Below, piece by piece: positions 1 through 9,823 of a stretch of DNA of 64,000 nucleotides; the first letter of the stretch is position 1; every line of letters begins with the position of its first letter. A program made the translations under genes and the position numbers. The DNA is taken from NCBI GenBank assembly GCA_014323675.1, contig JACONN010000006.1:1178001-1242000 (forward strand), given 5' to 3'. The notes beneath the pieces were generated by a model. That model ran no database searches and was not told the origin of the DNA. It worked only from the letters and a program-made list of their open reading frames with translations. Origin of the DNA: Hormoscilla sp. GM7CHS1pb. Lineage in GTDB: Bacteria > Cyanobacteriota > Cyanobacteriia > Cyanobacteriales > Desertifilaceae.

Positions 1-2933
1 GCAGAAATTGTCAAGGATCTATATAATGAAGTAAACTCAGGTAATGGCAGCAAGAAAACCGGGACAACATCAGAAGGGGTGGGAGTAAAAGCAGGCACGA
101 GTACTTTCGGTGCAAAGCTACCGGAAAAGAGTAGATCGGATTCAGTTGGGGTGAATTCGATGCACTCGGGTGAGGTGTCCCCGGGGCGCGCTAAAAGCAC
201 TACCCAGGAGACAGCTCGCGTGTCTAAAAGCACTACCCCGAGTGCATCGAAGCGAGATTTACGCAATTTTCAGGCACTGTTGCCGAAATTGCAGGAGTTG
301 AACGTGCCACCGGGTAAGATCCAGAATTTGATTGACAAATTGGATATCCGGTTAGTGTTCACAGCACATCCGACAGAAATGGTCCGCCACACGATCCGGG
401 ATAAGCAGCGCCGGATCGCGAAAATTTTACAACGCTTGGATGAGTTAGAAGAAGGGACGATCGATCGGTGTCCCCCCCACGTTCCCACGGCTCGGCCTGG
501 GAACGTGCGACTAGCGATCCCGAAGAACAGCGAAGCCCAGATGGCCAGATAGCGGTAATGACATCGGGGAAGTCTTGGGAAGCAAATGCGCTCGTGGCAC
601 AGCTGACAGAAGAAATTCGCCTGTGGTGGCGCACAGATGAGTTACATCAGTTCAAGCCGACAGTCCTAGATGAAGTAGACTATACCCTGCATTACTTCCA
701 GGAAGTGCTATTTGACGTGATTCCCCAACTATATCAAAGGTTTAAGTTGGCATTAGCGGGGACTTTTCCTTACCTGGCTCCCCCCAAGTATAACTTCTGC
801 AAATTTGGATCCTGGGTGGGGTCAGACAGAGATGGCAACCCGTCGGTGACGCCAGAAGTAACCTGGCAAACAGCATGCTATCAGCGGGAGCTCGTGCTGG
901 ACAAATATATTCAGTCCTTGCGGCAATTGATTAATATATTGAGTCTGTCCCAGCATTGGAGCGATGTGTTGCCAGAACTGTTGGAGTCTTTGGAACAAGA
1001 CCGTCAGCGCTTGCCAAAGGTATACGAGCAACTGTATATTCGCTATGGGAAAGAACCCTATCGCTTCAAGCTGTCTTATATCCTCAAGCGGTTGGAAAAT
1101 ACCCAAAATCGCAATAGTAGGCAGAAACAGGCTCGAATTAGCAGCTTGGAAAAATACACTATCGCGTCACAACCGCTGTCGGAAAAGTCAGCTAGGGAAG
1201 ATATATATCGAACTGCACAAGAGTTTCTAGCGGAGTTGCAGCTGATTGCCCGATCGCTGGGTGAGACAAAATTAAGTTGTCGCCAGCTAGAGGACCTGAT
1301 CTGTCAGGTGGAAATATATGGGTTCAACTTAGCCCATCTGGATATTCGTCAGGAGAGTTCGCGCCACAGCGCGACTCTGAACGAGGTGGCAGAATACATG
1401 CAAGCTTTGCCCTGTCCCTACGAGGAACTCTCAGAACAGGAACGAGTGAATTGGTTGGTGAGGGAACTGCAAACCCTCCGACCATTAATCCCCGCCGAAC
1501 TGCCTTTCTCAGAAAAAACTAGCGAAACGATAGAAACCGTGCGGATGGTGCGGCAGTTGCAAGAGGAGTTTGGCAAGGAAATCTGCCAAACCTACATCAT
1601 CAGCATGAGCAATGATGTGAGTGACATCTTGGAGGTGTTACTATTAGCGAAGGAAGCAGGCTTGTATGACCCAGCCACAGGCATCAGCAGCATCCAAGTG
1701 GTGCCCCTATTTGAAACGGTGGAAGATTTAAAGAATGCACCAGGAATCATGAGAAATATGTTCGATCTGCCCTTCTATCTGGCGGCGATCGCAGGAGGCT
1801 ATTCAGCATTAAAAGGGGAAAACTACGTTGTGGTGCAAGAGGTGATGTTGGGCTATTCGGACAGTAATAAGGATTCCGGCTTCTTAAGCAGCAACTGGGA
1901 AATCCATAAGGCCCAGAAAGCCCTGCAAGATGTGGCAGACGAGTACGGGGTAGCCTTACGGATATTTCACGGGCGCGGCGGTTCTGTAGGTCGGGGGGGC
2001 GGGCCAGCCTACGAGGCAATTCTAGCTCAACCGCGTCGCAGCATCTCGGGGCGGATTAAAATCACGGAACAGGGGGAAGTGTTAGCCTCAAAATACTCCT
2101 TGCCCCAGTTGGCATTATACAACCTGGAAAATATTGCCTCGGCGGTGGTGCAAGCTAGCTTGCTGGGGAGTGGGTTCGATGATATTGGACCCTGGAACGA
2201 AATTATGGAAGAATTGGCCACAAAGGCCCGATCGCATTACCGGGCCTTGATCTACGAAGAGCCAGATTTTATCGACTTCTTCTATCAGATCACGCCAATT
2301 CAAGAAATCAGCCAACTGCAAATCTCATCTCGTCCCGCCCGTCGTAGTGGGGGTGCGAAGAAGGATTTATCGAGTCTGCGGGCGATCCCCTGGGTGTTTA
2401 GCTGGACTCAAGCCCGCTATCTGCTGCCCAGTTGGTATGGTGTGGGCACGGCCTTGCAAGACTTTTTGCAACAGTCTCCAGAGGGACATTTGAAGTTACT
2501 CAGCTGTTTCTATGATAAATGGCCATTTTTCAAAATGGCGATCTCTAAAGTGGAGATGACCTTGGCAAAGGTGGACATGCAAATTGCTGCATATTACCTG
2601 CGGGAATTATCCCCACCAGCAGATTTGCCTCGCTTTGAACGGTTGTTTGAACAAATATTAGGGGAATATTATCTCACCCGGGATTTGGTGTTGAAAATTA
2701 CAGGTCACGAACGGCTGTTGGATGGAGACTCCGGACTCCAGCGATCGGTGCAGTTGCGGAATGGGACGATCGTACCCCTAGGATTATTGCAGGTTTCCCT
2801 GCTGAAGCGTCTGCGCCAGCACCAAAATACCGCCAGCTTGGGAGTGATTTCTCGTTACAGCAAAGCCGAGTTGCTGCGGGGGGCCTTGTTAACTATTAAT
2901 GGCATCGCCGCAGGGATGCGGAATACCGGTTGA
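1..2933 (+). CDS. ppc: Phosphoenolpyruvate carboxylase, 5'-partial and frameshifted
   Basis: Carboxylates phosphoenolpyruvate to oxaloacetate in the cytoplasm, the anaplerotic reaction of cyanobacterial carbon metabolism. The frame is open from base 1, so the start lies outside. The N-terminal catalytic motif [18 protein letters not shown], the block [20 protein letters not shown], the glycine-rich [17 protein letters not shown] and the C-terminal [10 protein letters not shown] are all present. A frameshift at the C7 run 472-478 moves the reading from the frame of base 1 to that of base 468; an eighth C would restore one continuous protein. The shift lies beside a palindrome (479-506) that replaces the normal short variable loop, and a second inverted repeat (158-249) sits in the low-complexity N-terminal linker. 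Whether the gene is dead or the C run is miscalled cannot be told from the sequence. Confidence 0.93.
158..249. repeat. 92-bp in-frame inverted-repeat insertion in ppc
   Basis: The segment is bounded by perfect 13-bp inverted repeats (cgatgcactcggg at 158-170 and its complement at 237-249). It holds a 15-bp direct repeat, ctaaaagcactaccc, at 191-205 and 224-238. It lies in the poorly conserved linker before the catalytic part of PEP carboxylase and keeps the frame open, adding a Ser/Thr-rich segment. Confidence 0.75.
479..506. repeat. Palindromic element inside ppc
   Basis: Near-perfect 28-bp palindrome (cgttcccacgg / cctgggaacg arms) in the variable loop between the TAHPTE block and the WWRTDELHQ block. 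The same element occurs, on the opposite strand and one base different, at 41784-41811, so it is a dispersed repeat rather than part of the ancestral gene. Confidence 0.8.
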
Positions 2934-2948
2934 CGCGATCTATTGCTG

Positions 2949-3005
2949 GGTTCATTGTTTATAGCTATAGTTATGAACAATGAACCATTAACCATTAACC
3001 ATTAA
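2949..3005. repeat. Hairpin and three heptamer repeats after ppc
   Basis: 11-bp inverted arms (ggttcattgtt / aacaatgaacc, 2949-2986) could form a strong hairpin 16 bases after the ppc stop, but there is no T-run, so a terminator role is only possible. Three exact tandem copies of ccattaa follow (2985-3005), the short tandem repeats typical of filamentous cyanobacteria. Confidence 0.6.
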
Positions 3006-3057
3006 CGATCGCCACGAAAAATGAAGGGAAAACTTAATCGGCATCTTTGTAGCTCTG

Positions 3058-3286
3058 AGAGGCTGTTTTAAGAGTAGAAAATAGCGTAAAAAAACTCACA
3101 TGGTGTATAATGAGTGCGATTCGTTCAGTGTAAACCACCGGGTGCTCCTTGGTATCGCAGACGCAAGCATTGACTACGAACATCTGCCTGAAAATTCAGT
3201 TCAGATGGTCTATATTGCTATGATTAGACTTATGGTGCAGCGCTTGGCCTAATTTTATACCTTCATAAACTCTTAAAACAGCCTCT
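3058..3286 (+). mobile_element. Deletion derivative of an IS5-type element (MITE-like)
   Basis: Perfect 18-bp terminal inverted repeats (agaggctgttttaagagt at 3058-3075 and its complement at 3269-3286) enclose 229 bp. The interior encodes only the last stretch of a transposase, ending in MVYIAMIRLMVQRLA and a TAA, which resembles the C-terminus of cyanobacterial IS5-family transposases. Most of the gene is deleted, but both ends are intact, so the element could still be moved by a full-length relative. No clear target duplication was seen. Confidence 0.75.
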
Positions 3287-3343
3287 TAGATGCGTTTACC
3301 CTGAGTAATCCATAAGATCGGAGATATCACTATAATGAGATCG

Positions 3344-3510
3344 TTAATTGACTACTAAAATCTTTCCTCTCTTGACAAAATGCACCATTCTCTTAACGTA
3401 TCCGATCTCTTCTTCATCCAGAGATTTATTTAAGATTGCGGCCATTACTTTATAATTCCGACTCAGTAATTCTGCCAGTTACTGCCGCAGAATATAAAAT
3501 TTCAGATATG
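3344..3510 (-). pseudogene. Decayed paralogue of the gene at 3725-4132
   Basis: Read on the minus strand in two frames, this encodes EILYSAAVTGRITESEL and then YKVMAAILNKSLDEEEIG followed by VKRMVHFVKRGKILVVN and a stop. That follows the neighbour's EIFYSVAETGVLNLSDYYKLMSAALNEALDDQEIG segment residue by residue. One missing base near 3470 separates the two parts, and the last third of the neighbour has no counterpart. This is a tandem duplicate in decay. Confidence 0.7.
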
Positions 3511-3724
3511 TATCAGAGGAAATTGAAACTGGAGATAGCATCTGGGAAGTTCTCAACTCTACTATTCCAATATCTCCTCAACTTCCCGCTACTACTGTTA
3601 CCCGCATTTATTTGCGATCCTTATGCTCTGGAAACGTGATGGCACAGCATCAGATATGGTGACCCCAAAATTGGAATTTGAGTGACTTAGATCGCAGAAC
3701 CTGCTCCGATCGAGATTATCCTTC

Positions 3725-4132
3725 CTAGCCAACAACATCACTGGCCACATCATCCATATCGATGATTCTCTGATTGACAATTCTTGCTGGTTCGATCTTC
3801 TGTCTTATTGCCACTTGCAGTATCGGTAAATCCAGTTCGGTATAATCGCTATCCTGATTTACATATTTTCCGAATCTTACAGCAATGTCATCCACTACCG
3901 CAATCCTTCTTTTCCGCACAAAATACAGCAGTCTGTTAATCGAGCCGATCTCTTGATCGTCTAGGGCTTCATTCAAGGCCGCTGACATCAGTTTATAATA
4001 ATCCGACAAATTCAGAACCCCTGTTTCGGCCACCGAGTAGAAAATTTCCGATACTGCATCTGATATCCCTTCAACTCGATCTGTCATTTTTGGTCTTGCC
4101 TTAACTCTACCCCCTCTAGTATTTGCTCTCAT
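3725..4132 (-). CDS. Small conserved hypothetical protein (135 aa or less)
   Basis: I do not recognise a named family. The protein is soluble and highly charged, with no membrane segment or signal peptide. It has a helical core (residues about 30-75, DYYKLMSAALNEALDDQEIG then a basic KRRIAV stretch). A truncated, frameshifted paralogue lies immediately downstream at 3344-3510, which supports this being a real gene. The start is uncertain: the first ATG (4132) gives a basic 15-residue extension, while the internal ATG at 4087 has AAGG 12 bases upstream and begins MTDRVEGISDAV, which looks more natural. Confidence 0.6.
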   Translation of the reverse strand: MRANTRGGRVKARPKMTDRVEGISDAVSEIFYSVAETGVLNLSDYYKLMSAALNEALDDQEIGSINRLLYFVRKRRIAVVDDIAVRFGKYVNQDSDYTELDLPILQVAIRQKIEPARIVNQRIIDMDDVASDVVG

Positions 4133-4390
4133 TCCTGGGACTACAGTGATTCTTACCCCGATTCTTTGTGATCTTTGTCAGCCTTAAATGCAATCGCACA
4201 TCTGTTGTTGTGACTGCGATCGCTGCCCCCTCGGCCCCAGTAGGATAATAGTTCTCATGGCCAATTTTCATGGGGGCGATCGCCCGGCCAGGGTCGGACC
4301 CATCGGGTATTGGCAACCAACCATTCCCTCTATTCCGATGATAACTCAATCATCGGGGAACTGCCAGCACAAGATCTTTACGATGTACTC

Positions 4391-4432
4391 GGGGCGCACG
4401 CTCCGGGAACCCTCCGCTACTCGCCGTACCCC
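4391..4432. repeat. 42-bp palindromic element, in-frame in the zinc-ribbon pseudogene
   Basis: Contains the arms cgcacgctccggga and tccgctactcgccg, seen with variations at 28170-28220, 29460-29490, 48174-48232 and 53080-53107. Its length is a multiple of three and both flanks continue the host reading frame. Confidence 0.65.
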
Positions 4433-4483
4433 TCGCACATCCTGGACAGACTTGCTCAGGCATTTGCTACAGATAGCATCTTC

Positions 4484-4535
4484 CGATCGCGCACTGCGTA
4501 GCGGAGGGGTCGTTACCCGGGGAGCTGGCAGCCAT
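4484..4535. repeat. 52-bp dispersed palindromic element
   Basis: Runs from cgatcgcgcactgcgtagcg to gagctggcagccat. The same sequence recurs, inverted, at 27239-27290 inside an IS630 transposase gene, and shortened relatives occur at 28170, 41005, 50196, 51493 and 51695. Confidence 0.75.
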
Positions 4536-4755
4536 AGAATCTATCCTATGTCTCCCGGGAGACACAGTCCATTCATAGCCACAACGCGACAGTGGCAGAA
4601 AATGTTATTGCGGTTAGCCATCTCTATTTTTAACCGCCATGCTTCCAGCAGTTGCCGGTTCTCTTCGAGCTTTCTTTCTGACATATTAATTTCCTCTGAC
4701 ATCTCCAGCACTTCGGGTGATGCCCACCTTACTAATTTTATGTTATCCTAGCAAT

Positions 4756-4842
4756 ATGAAGATTAAGTTTATTAATCCCAAAATGGATTTGGCATTTAAT
4801 AAAATATGTGGCAACAGGATTAACCAGAATGGCCATTTTTGA
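4756..4842 (+). pseudogene. N-terminal stub of an Rpn/PD-(D/E)XK nuclease-family transposase
   Basis: The 28 residues start MKIKFINPKMDLAFNKICG, which resembles the conserved beginning (MKFINPKTDxAFKKIFG) of Rpn-type recombination-promoting nucleases common in cyanobacteria. The similarity stops abruptly after about 20 residues and the frame closes at 4840-4842, so only a fragment is left. Confidence 0.55.
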
Positions 4843-5134
4843 ATAGGCAGTTTGAATGCATCACAGCTTAATTGTCACGCTCGCCCAGATCGATGCTTAA
4901 ATTAAGAAACCCGGTTTTGACAAAAACCCGGGTTAGAGGGCTACTAATGATTTGCGTCGCACTGTAAATGGCAGAACTGGGCTTGCAACTTGAAGAGGCG
5001 ATCGCTCTACTGGATGATTATAATCAACAAAGCCGCAGAACTAGGCTACAAAACAATCGATCGGGCCGTTCGTAGTAAGACACACTTTACGGCTGGACAG
5101 GCGAGACAAGTCCTACGAGACTCCCGGAGGTACG

Positions 5135-5701
5135 ATGAAACTGGAAGATTTAGTGAGACTGGGTCGGGTTATTCGGGCGATCGGGTTTGACGATGCCCCA
5201 TTTGTGCGCCATACTAGGGAAAAAGTATTCATTACCGGAGTAGTCTGTGGCGGGACTCGCTTTGAAGGGATGGTATGGGGACAAGTGCAGCAAGATGGAT
5301 GGGACGCTACCGACGCCATCTGCAATTTACTCATTGGTAGCAAATTCTTGCCGCAATTACATATAGTATTGCTAGATGGCATTGGGTTTGGCGGTTTCAA
5401 TCTTGTAGACTTACCCACCCTCGCATCCCGACTGCAAATCCCCGGCGTCGCCGTCATGCGGCGTCAACCAGATATCCCAGCAATGGAACAAGCTTTGCGT
5501 CACTTACCAGATCCTGAAAAACGTCTTTCCCTGTTGCAGCGCGCTGGTAAGATTCATGCATATCCACCCTTTTTCTTTCAAGTCTGCGGCGCCGATGACC
5601 CAGATGCGATCGGGGAAGTCTTGGCGATCGCTCACAAGGAGAAAAAGCATGTACAAAAATGCGGTTTTAGACGACAAAGAGCTGCAAGAGGGATTGAATA
5701 G
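5135..5701 (+). CDS. DUF99 family protein (endonuclease dU-like), C-terminus altered
   Basis: Residues 8-170 follow the DUF99 family closely: RVIRAIGFDDAPF near the start, the VVCGGTRFEGMVWG segment, HIVLLDGIGFGGFNLVDL, and RQPDIPAMEQALRHL. The family is related in fold to endonuclease V; a role in DNA repair is inferred from family knowledge only. The usual last ~25 residues (a helix ending in an IGxAxxxGES-type motif) are missing. Instead the frame runs into the following gene and ends KKHVQKCGFRRQRAARGIE, overlapping it by 53 bases. This suggests a deletion fused the two genes. ATG 5135 is preceded by ggagg. Confidence 0.8.
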   Translation: MKLEDLVRLGRVIRAIGFDDAPFVRHTREKVFITGVVCGGTRFEGMVWGQVQQDGWDATDAICNLLIGSKFLPQLHIVLLDGIGFGGFNLVDLPTLASRLQIPGVAVMRRQPDIPAMEQALRHLPDPEKRLSLLQRAGKIHAYPPFFFQVCGADDPDAIGEVLAIAHKEKKHVQKCGFRRQRAARGIE

Positions 5702-5993
5702 CATCAACCCCAAGTTTGGAGACTTTTGTACCCGCGTAGCAGGGGAAGCCTGGGGTCTGCCGTTAATAGACCAAAAAACTAAGGCGCTAATCACGATCGC
5801 CATTGATGTGGTAAATCAAGATCACGTAGGACCGGGAAACCCATTTGGGGCCCACGTGCAGATGGCGATGAAACAAGGAGCGACTCGCGAGGAAATCGAA
5901 GAATTGTTGCTGTTCACGTGCGTCTATGCAGGCTTTAACAAAGCGGCAGGTTGCTTTGGCGCACTGAATGAACTCCTGGGTCCGTCAGCCTGA
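5649..5993 (+). CDS. Carboxymuconolactone decarboxylase (CMD) family protein
   Basis: 114 residues starting MYKNAVLDDKELQEG, with aaggag 8 bases before ATG 5649; the frame is open further upstream but only over the DUF99 tail. The CMD/AhpD-like helical core is present (AWGLPLIDQKTKALITIAID, then ATREEIEELLLFTCVYAGF). The CxxC redox pair of AhpD is absent, so a peroxidase role is unlikely. A CMD protein at this place matches the gene order of icfG-type clusters. Substrate unknown. Confidence 0.85.
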   Translation: MYKNAVLDDKELQEGLNSINPKFGDFCTRVAGEAWGLPLIDQKTKALITIAIDVVNQDHVGPGNPFGAHVQMAMKQGATREEIEELLLFTCVYAGFNKAAGCFGALNELLGPSA

Positions 5994-6041
5994 AGCTTGC
6001 GATCGCCCTTTGCCCATTTTCAACTAAGCTAAACCAAACAA

Positions 6042-6608
6042 ATGAAAAAGCGCATCAATTACTACAAAGATTTGTCAGCAGATTATTCCCGCCCGGGTCT
6101 CGTGAGTCCGGAAAAAGCTAAAGAACTGATCGCCCAGGGCGAAAAAATAGTAGCCATGAAAGAAGCTACTCTGCCAGCGATCGGTCCAGATTACACCCTG
6201 GAACAAATTGAAAAAGAAAACAAGGAATGGTGGCCCACCCATTGCGAAGCCCTGCGCCAGGGACGGGGAGATATTTTAACAGCAGAATATCACGAGAATC
6301 TGGTGTATTTCTGCCAGGACGGACCCTATCAAGGCTTGGAAGAACAAAAAGAACGGGAAAAACATTGGTGGGCCTTGATCTCCCAACCCGGGGTGACTAT
6401 GTGCTGGCCGATCGTCATGTTTTATGGGGAACATACTTACTTTGAATGGAAAAGCGTGGACGACGAGACGAACGAAACCATTGCTAAGGGAAATGTTACC
6501 TGGGTGCGTCGGGGACACCGTGGGGGATGCTACTTGAAAACGGAACAGCTGACTTTCTACCGCGATGTGTTTGCTTCCGAAGAGTTGCTGAAGCTGATTA
6601 CTACTTGA
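6042..6608 (+). CDS. SnoaL/NTF2-like hypothetical protein
   Basis: 188 residues, soluble, no signal peptide. The central part (about 80-170: GRGDILTAEYHENLVYF, WALISQPGVTMCWPIVMFYG, HTYFEWKSVDDETNETIAKG) has the alternating strand pattern and aromatic content of the cone-shaped SnoaL/NTF2 fold. That call is pattern-based and no catalytic residues are evident. It follows the CMD gene by 48 bases on the same strand and probably shares its transcript. Its position upstream of the PfpI, epimerase and STAS genes suggests a metabolic role linked to that cluster. Confidence 0.7.
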   Translation: MKKRINYYKDLSADYSRPGLVSPEKAKELIAQGEKIVAMKEATLPAIGPDYTLEQIEKENKEWWPTHCEALRQGRGDILTAEYHENLVYFCQDGPYQGLEEQKEREKHWWALISQPGVTMCWPIVMFYGEHTYFEWKSVDDETNETIAKGNVTWVRRGHRGGCYLKTEQLTFYRDVFASEELLKLITT

Positions 6609-7311
6609 GGAAAAAATCTGACTTATAGCATTTTGTCAAAACAATGCTACAATTAGTTTAACAGCATCTCAAGAGTCTGTTAAAACTTTCGATCTTGCAC
6701 CATTGTCGATTAGCATCATGGCCCGCCTTCGGTATATCGTGGGAGCGCTATTCGCACTACCCACGATACACCGAGGGTTCAAAGTTCCCAGGCGGGAGCC
6801 AGGTTTCGAGGCTTTCAGTCGGTTTTCAACCGACTGAAAGCCTTATTTAACAGGTATTTTCCCCTGGTTCGGTGTCTGAGACACCGAACCAGTTATCGAG
6901 GCGGAGCCTCTAGTTGAAAATGGTGCAAGATATGAGTTTTAACTGACTTGAGCTATGACGCGGGGGTTAAACGGCGGGCTGACAGGGAAGAAAGGAAATT
7001 ACAGGCAAAGAATTCTGGCAACATTGCCGATCGCGTAGCGATAGTGTTAGCGTGTGGGGTGCATCTCATTTTTGGCAGTCCGTAGGTTGGGTAGAGGCAC
7101 GAGACCCAACCGGTGTATCTCATTTTTGGTAGGCGTAGATGACGGAAATGATGGAGATGACGGAGATAGAAGAGGATAAATTTTTATCTTTAACAAAATT
7201 GAGATGCTCCCATAGCGATAGCGTGTGTAGCCATGTGAACGGTGGCAACTGACAACTAACAACTGACAAATAACAACGGACAGTTGATAAAGTTCGAGGA
7301 GTGATAGCGAG
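6609..7311. repeat. Intergenic cluster of hairpin repeats, no gene
   Basis: Several independent palindromes: 6731-6774 (tcggtatatcgtggg with a complementary partner), 6811-6844 (ctttcagtcggttttcaacc pairing with itself), and 6873-6893 (ggttcggtgtctgagacacc). Then come gaggcggagcctc at 6898-6910, the motif tctcatttttgg twice (7065 and 7119) around a gttgggt/acccaac hairpin, and heptamer-like caactga runs at 7240-7285. No convincing coding sequence was seen. Confidence 0.7.
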
Positions 7312-9729
7312 ATGAGCAGTGAAAAAAAAGGCAAAATAGGCGTAATCGTTGAGGAACATTTTGACGAAACAGAATATCGCCGATTTGGATAATTTTTCCC
7401 GGAGAATGGATACGAAGTAGAATAGATTTCCAATCTTTGGAATCAGCCCAGCCTCACTTTCAAGGGAAACGACCACGAAGAAGAAGTCACAGTTACGAAA
7501 GATTTCCAAGATGTAGATTTATCTGCTTACAAAGGCTTGATCCTGATCGGCGGTTATGCGATGGATCGGCTGCGCTATCAAGTGCAGGTGCAACCAGGTC
7601 AGCCCAACCAGTCGCCGGCGGTTGTCTTTCTCCGCAAAGCGGTCAAAGCAATGGATGCAGAGGAACTCAAGATCGGGACAATTTGCCATAGTATGTGGCT
7701 ATTTTGCGCAGATCCAGAACTGATTAAAGGTCGGAAAGTAACCTGCGCCCACAACATCCTGTGCGATGTGGAAAATGCTGGGGGGACGGTCATGTATGAA
7801 AAGGCCGAAACCGCGTCAACCTATGTTGACGGGGGTCTGATATCAGGGCGTCACCCAGGGGTAGTCGAGGAATTTATGCAGGTTTTCTTGAGGGAACTGG
7901 AAAAAAAAAATAGCAATGTAGAATTTTCTTTTTCGGATCTGATCGCTGGGTACGTTACCCAGCAGTACGACTCCCAGACGGAAATTTTTGGCATCAAAAC
8001 ATCTGATGGTCGAGAGTTCCAAGCCAAAATAGGGGCAACAGCCTATGCTAAATTGATCCAGAATCTAGATGAAGCCTACCCAGATGCCACCGGACAAATG
8101 CGATCGATGCTGGTCCCGGGTCGGTATCTATTCGTGTATGGGGTGTTTTACCCGGATAGTCCCATATTTGAAGCCAGACAAATTGTGTTCGTGGGGCGCA
8201 CAGCAGATGATTACATTTTCGAGAAACCTTCTTGGTGGATCGATCAGGTGCGATCGCTAGCCAAGTTTTACCTGCAAGCCCAGTTTGGCGAAGAAGAGAT
8301 AGACTACCGGAAATATCGGACCAGCCTGAGTCTTTCAGGGGCCAGGTCAATGGATAATTTTCGCCAAGAAACAGACACGATATCGCGCCTAGTCTATGGA
8401 TTTGCCAGTGCTTTCATGATGACGGGGGAAGACAAATTCCTGGAAGCAGCGGAAAAAGGCACCGAATACCTGCGGGAACATATGCGGTTTGTGGACCTAG
8501 ACGAAGACATCGTCTATTGGTATCACGGCATAGACGTGCAGGGAGAACGGGAACAGAAAATCTTCGCCTCAGAGTTCGGGGATGACTATGACGCTATCCC
8601 CGCCTACGAGCAAATATACGCCCTAGCAGGTCCGATCCAAACCTATCGCGCCACTGGGGATCCCCAGATCGTGGACGACACGGAGAAGACGATCGAGCTA
8701 TTTCAGGAGTTTTTTCTCGACAAAAGCGAATATGGCGGGTACTTCTCCCATCTGGATCCGGTGATGCTAGACCCCCTCAGCGAGTCCTTGGGTCGCAACA
8801 AGGGGACAAAGAATTGGAACTCCGTGGGCGACCATGCCCCAGCTTATCTGATTAACCTGTGGTTGGCTACTGGGAAGCAGCAATACGCTGAAATGCTGGA
8901 GTACACCTTTGACACGATCGAGGAACGTTTTCCAGATTACGACAACAGTCCCTTTGTGAATGAGAGGTTTTACCAGGACTGGAGTCCCGACCAGACCTGG
9001 GGGTGGCAGCAAAACCGGGCCGTAGTCGGTCACAACCTGAAGATCGCCTGGAACTTGATGCGGATGCAGCATCTGAAACCCAAAGATAAATATGTCAACC
9101 TGGCGAAAAAAATAGCAGAGATCATGCCAGCTACAGGGAGCGACCAACAGCGCGGCGGGTGGTATGATGTAGTGGAGCGGCTTTTGGGGGAAGGCCAAAG
9201 CCATTACCGCCATGTATGGCACGATCGTAAGGCTTGGTGGCAGCAAGAACAGGGCATTCTGGCCTACTACATCCTAGCAGGCTCCTTGAAAAACCCAGAA
9301 TATCACCGTTTAGCTCGGGAATCAGCCGCCTTTTACAATGCCTGGTTCCTGGACACAGAAGATGGGGGGGTGTACTTTAACGTTTTGGCCAACGGCATTC
9401 CCTTCCTGGCCGGTGGAAACGAACGGGGCAAAGGTTCTCACTCCATGAGTGGTTATCACTCCACCGAGTTGTGCTATCTAGCGGCAGTGTATACCAACCT
9501 GCTGATAACCAAACAGCCGATGACCTTTTACTTCAAACCGATACCAGGAGGGTTCCCAGACAATATCCTGCGGGTGTCGCCGGATATTCTGCCAGCAGGG
9601 AGCATCAAAATTGGCTCCTGTGAAATAGATGGAAAAGCCTACAGCAACTTCGACGCCGATGCCTTGACAGTCAAGCTGCCCGATAGCAAGGAACGGGTTA
9701 AAGTCAAGGTGGAGATTGTCCCCGTTTAA
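7312..9729 (+). CDS. DJ-1/PfpI domain fused to AGE (N-acylglucosamine 2-epimerase-like) protein, with two in-frame stops
   Basis: ATG 7312 has aggag upstream. Residues 1-200 are a DJ-1/PfpI (class I glutamine amidotransferase-like) domain with GLILIGGYAMD and the nucleophile elbow GTICHSMW (Cys about 125). A ~90-residue beta-rich linker follows, then an (alpha/alpha)6-barrel of the AGE/cellobiose epimerase type with HDRKAWWQQEQGILAYYIL and SGYHSTELCY. Two nonsense codons, TAA at 7390 and TAG at 7423, interrupt the PfpI part, so an unbroken product begins only near 7537. The two domains are separate genes in the Synechocystis icfG cluster. Here they are joined across an A10 run (7901-7910), and one more A would give a TAG stop exactly between them. 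Confidence 0.8.
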
Positions 9730-9738
9730 TCGTCCGTT

Positions 9739-9798
9739 TGTAGTAAACGCTTTAGCGTTTGCCCTTTGCGGTAGCGGTCATGGGTCATCCATGACCGC
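9739..9798. repeat. Two palindromes between epimerase and STAS genes
   Basis: First a copy of the family gtagtaaacgctttagcgtt (see 26993-27080 and 28291-28345), then a perfect hairpin gcggtcatgg/ccatgaccgc at 9774-9798. They lie in the only sizeable gap of this part of the operon and could form RNA structures there. Confidence 0.6.
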
Positions 9799-9823
9799 AA
9801 GAGTAATATTCAAGCGCAGAATC

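Larger units (their letters stand above)
4346..4702 (-). pseudogene. Small zinc-ribbon protein gene broken by two palindromic insertions
   Basis: From ATG 4702 the frame reads MSEEINMSERKLEENRQLL, then NIFCHCR; with one base added it continues CGYEW. Further on come CSKC and the terminal EYIVKILCWQFPDD before the stop at 4346-4348. The pattern CxC, CGxEW, CxxC and a CWQFPDD end matches a small cyanobacterial zinc-ribbon family that I know only as hypothetical proteins. The gene is interrupted by a 52-bp repeat (4484-4535) and a 42-bp repeat (4391-4432). The second is exactly 14 codons and keeps the frame between CSKCLSKSVQDV and EYIVK. Confidence 0.65.

Noticed and set aside
468-552. Programmed -1 frameshift in ppc at the C7 run
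   Set aside because: PEP carboxylase is not known to use frameshifting, and the same one-base deficit occurs at many unrelated runs, so error or mutation is more likely.
4188-4751. 187-codon + strand reading frame
   Set aside because: It is antisense to the zinc-ribbon pseudogene and crosses two repeat elements; no family resemblance.
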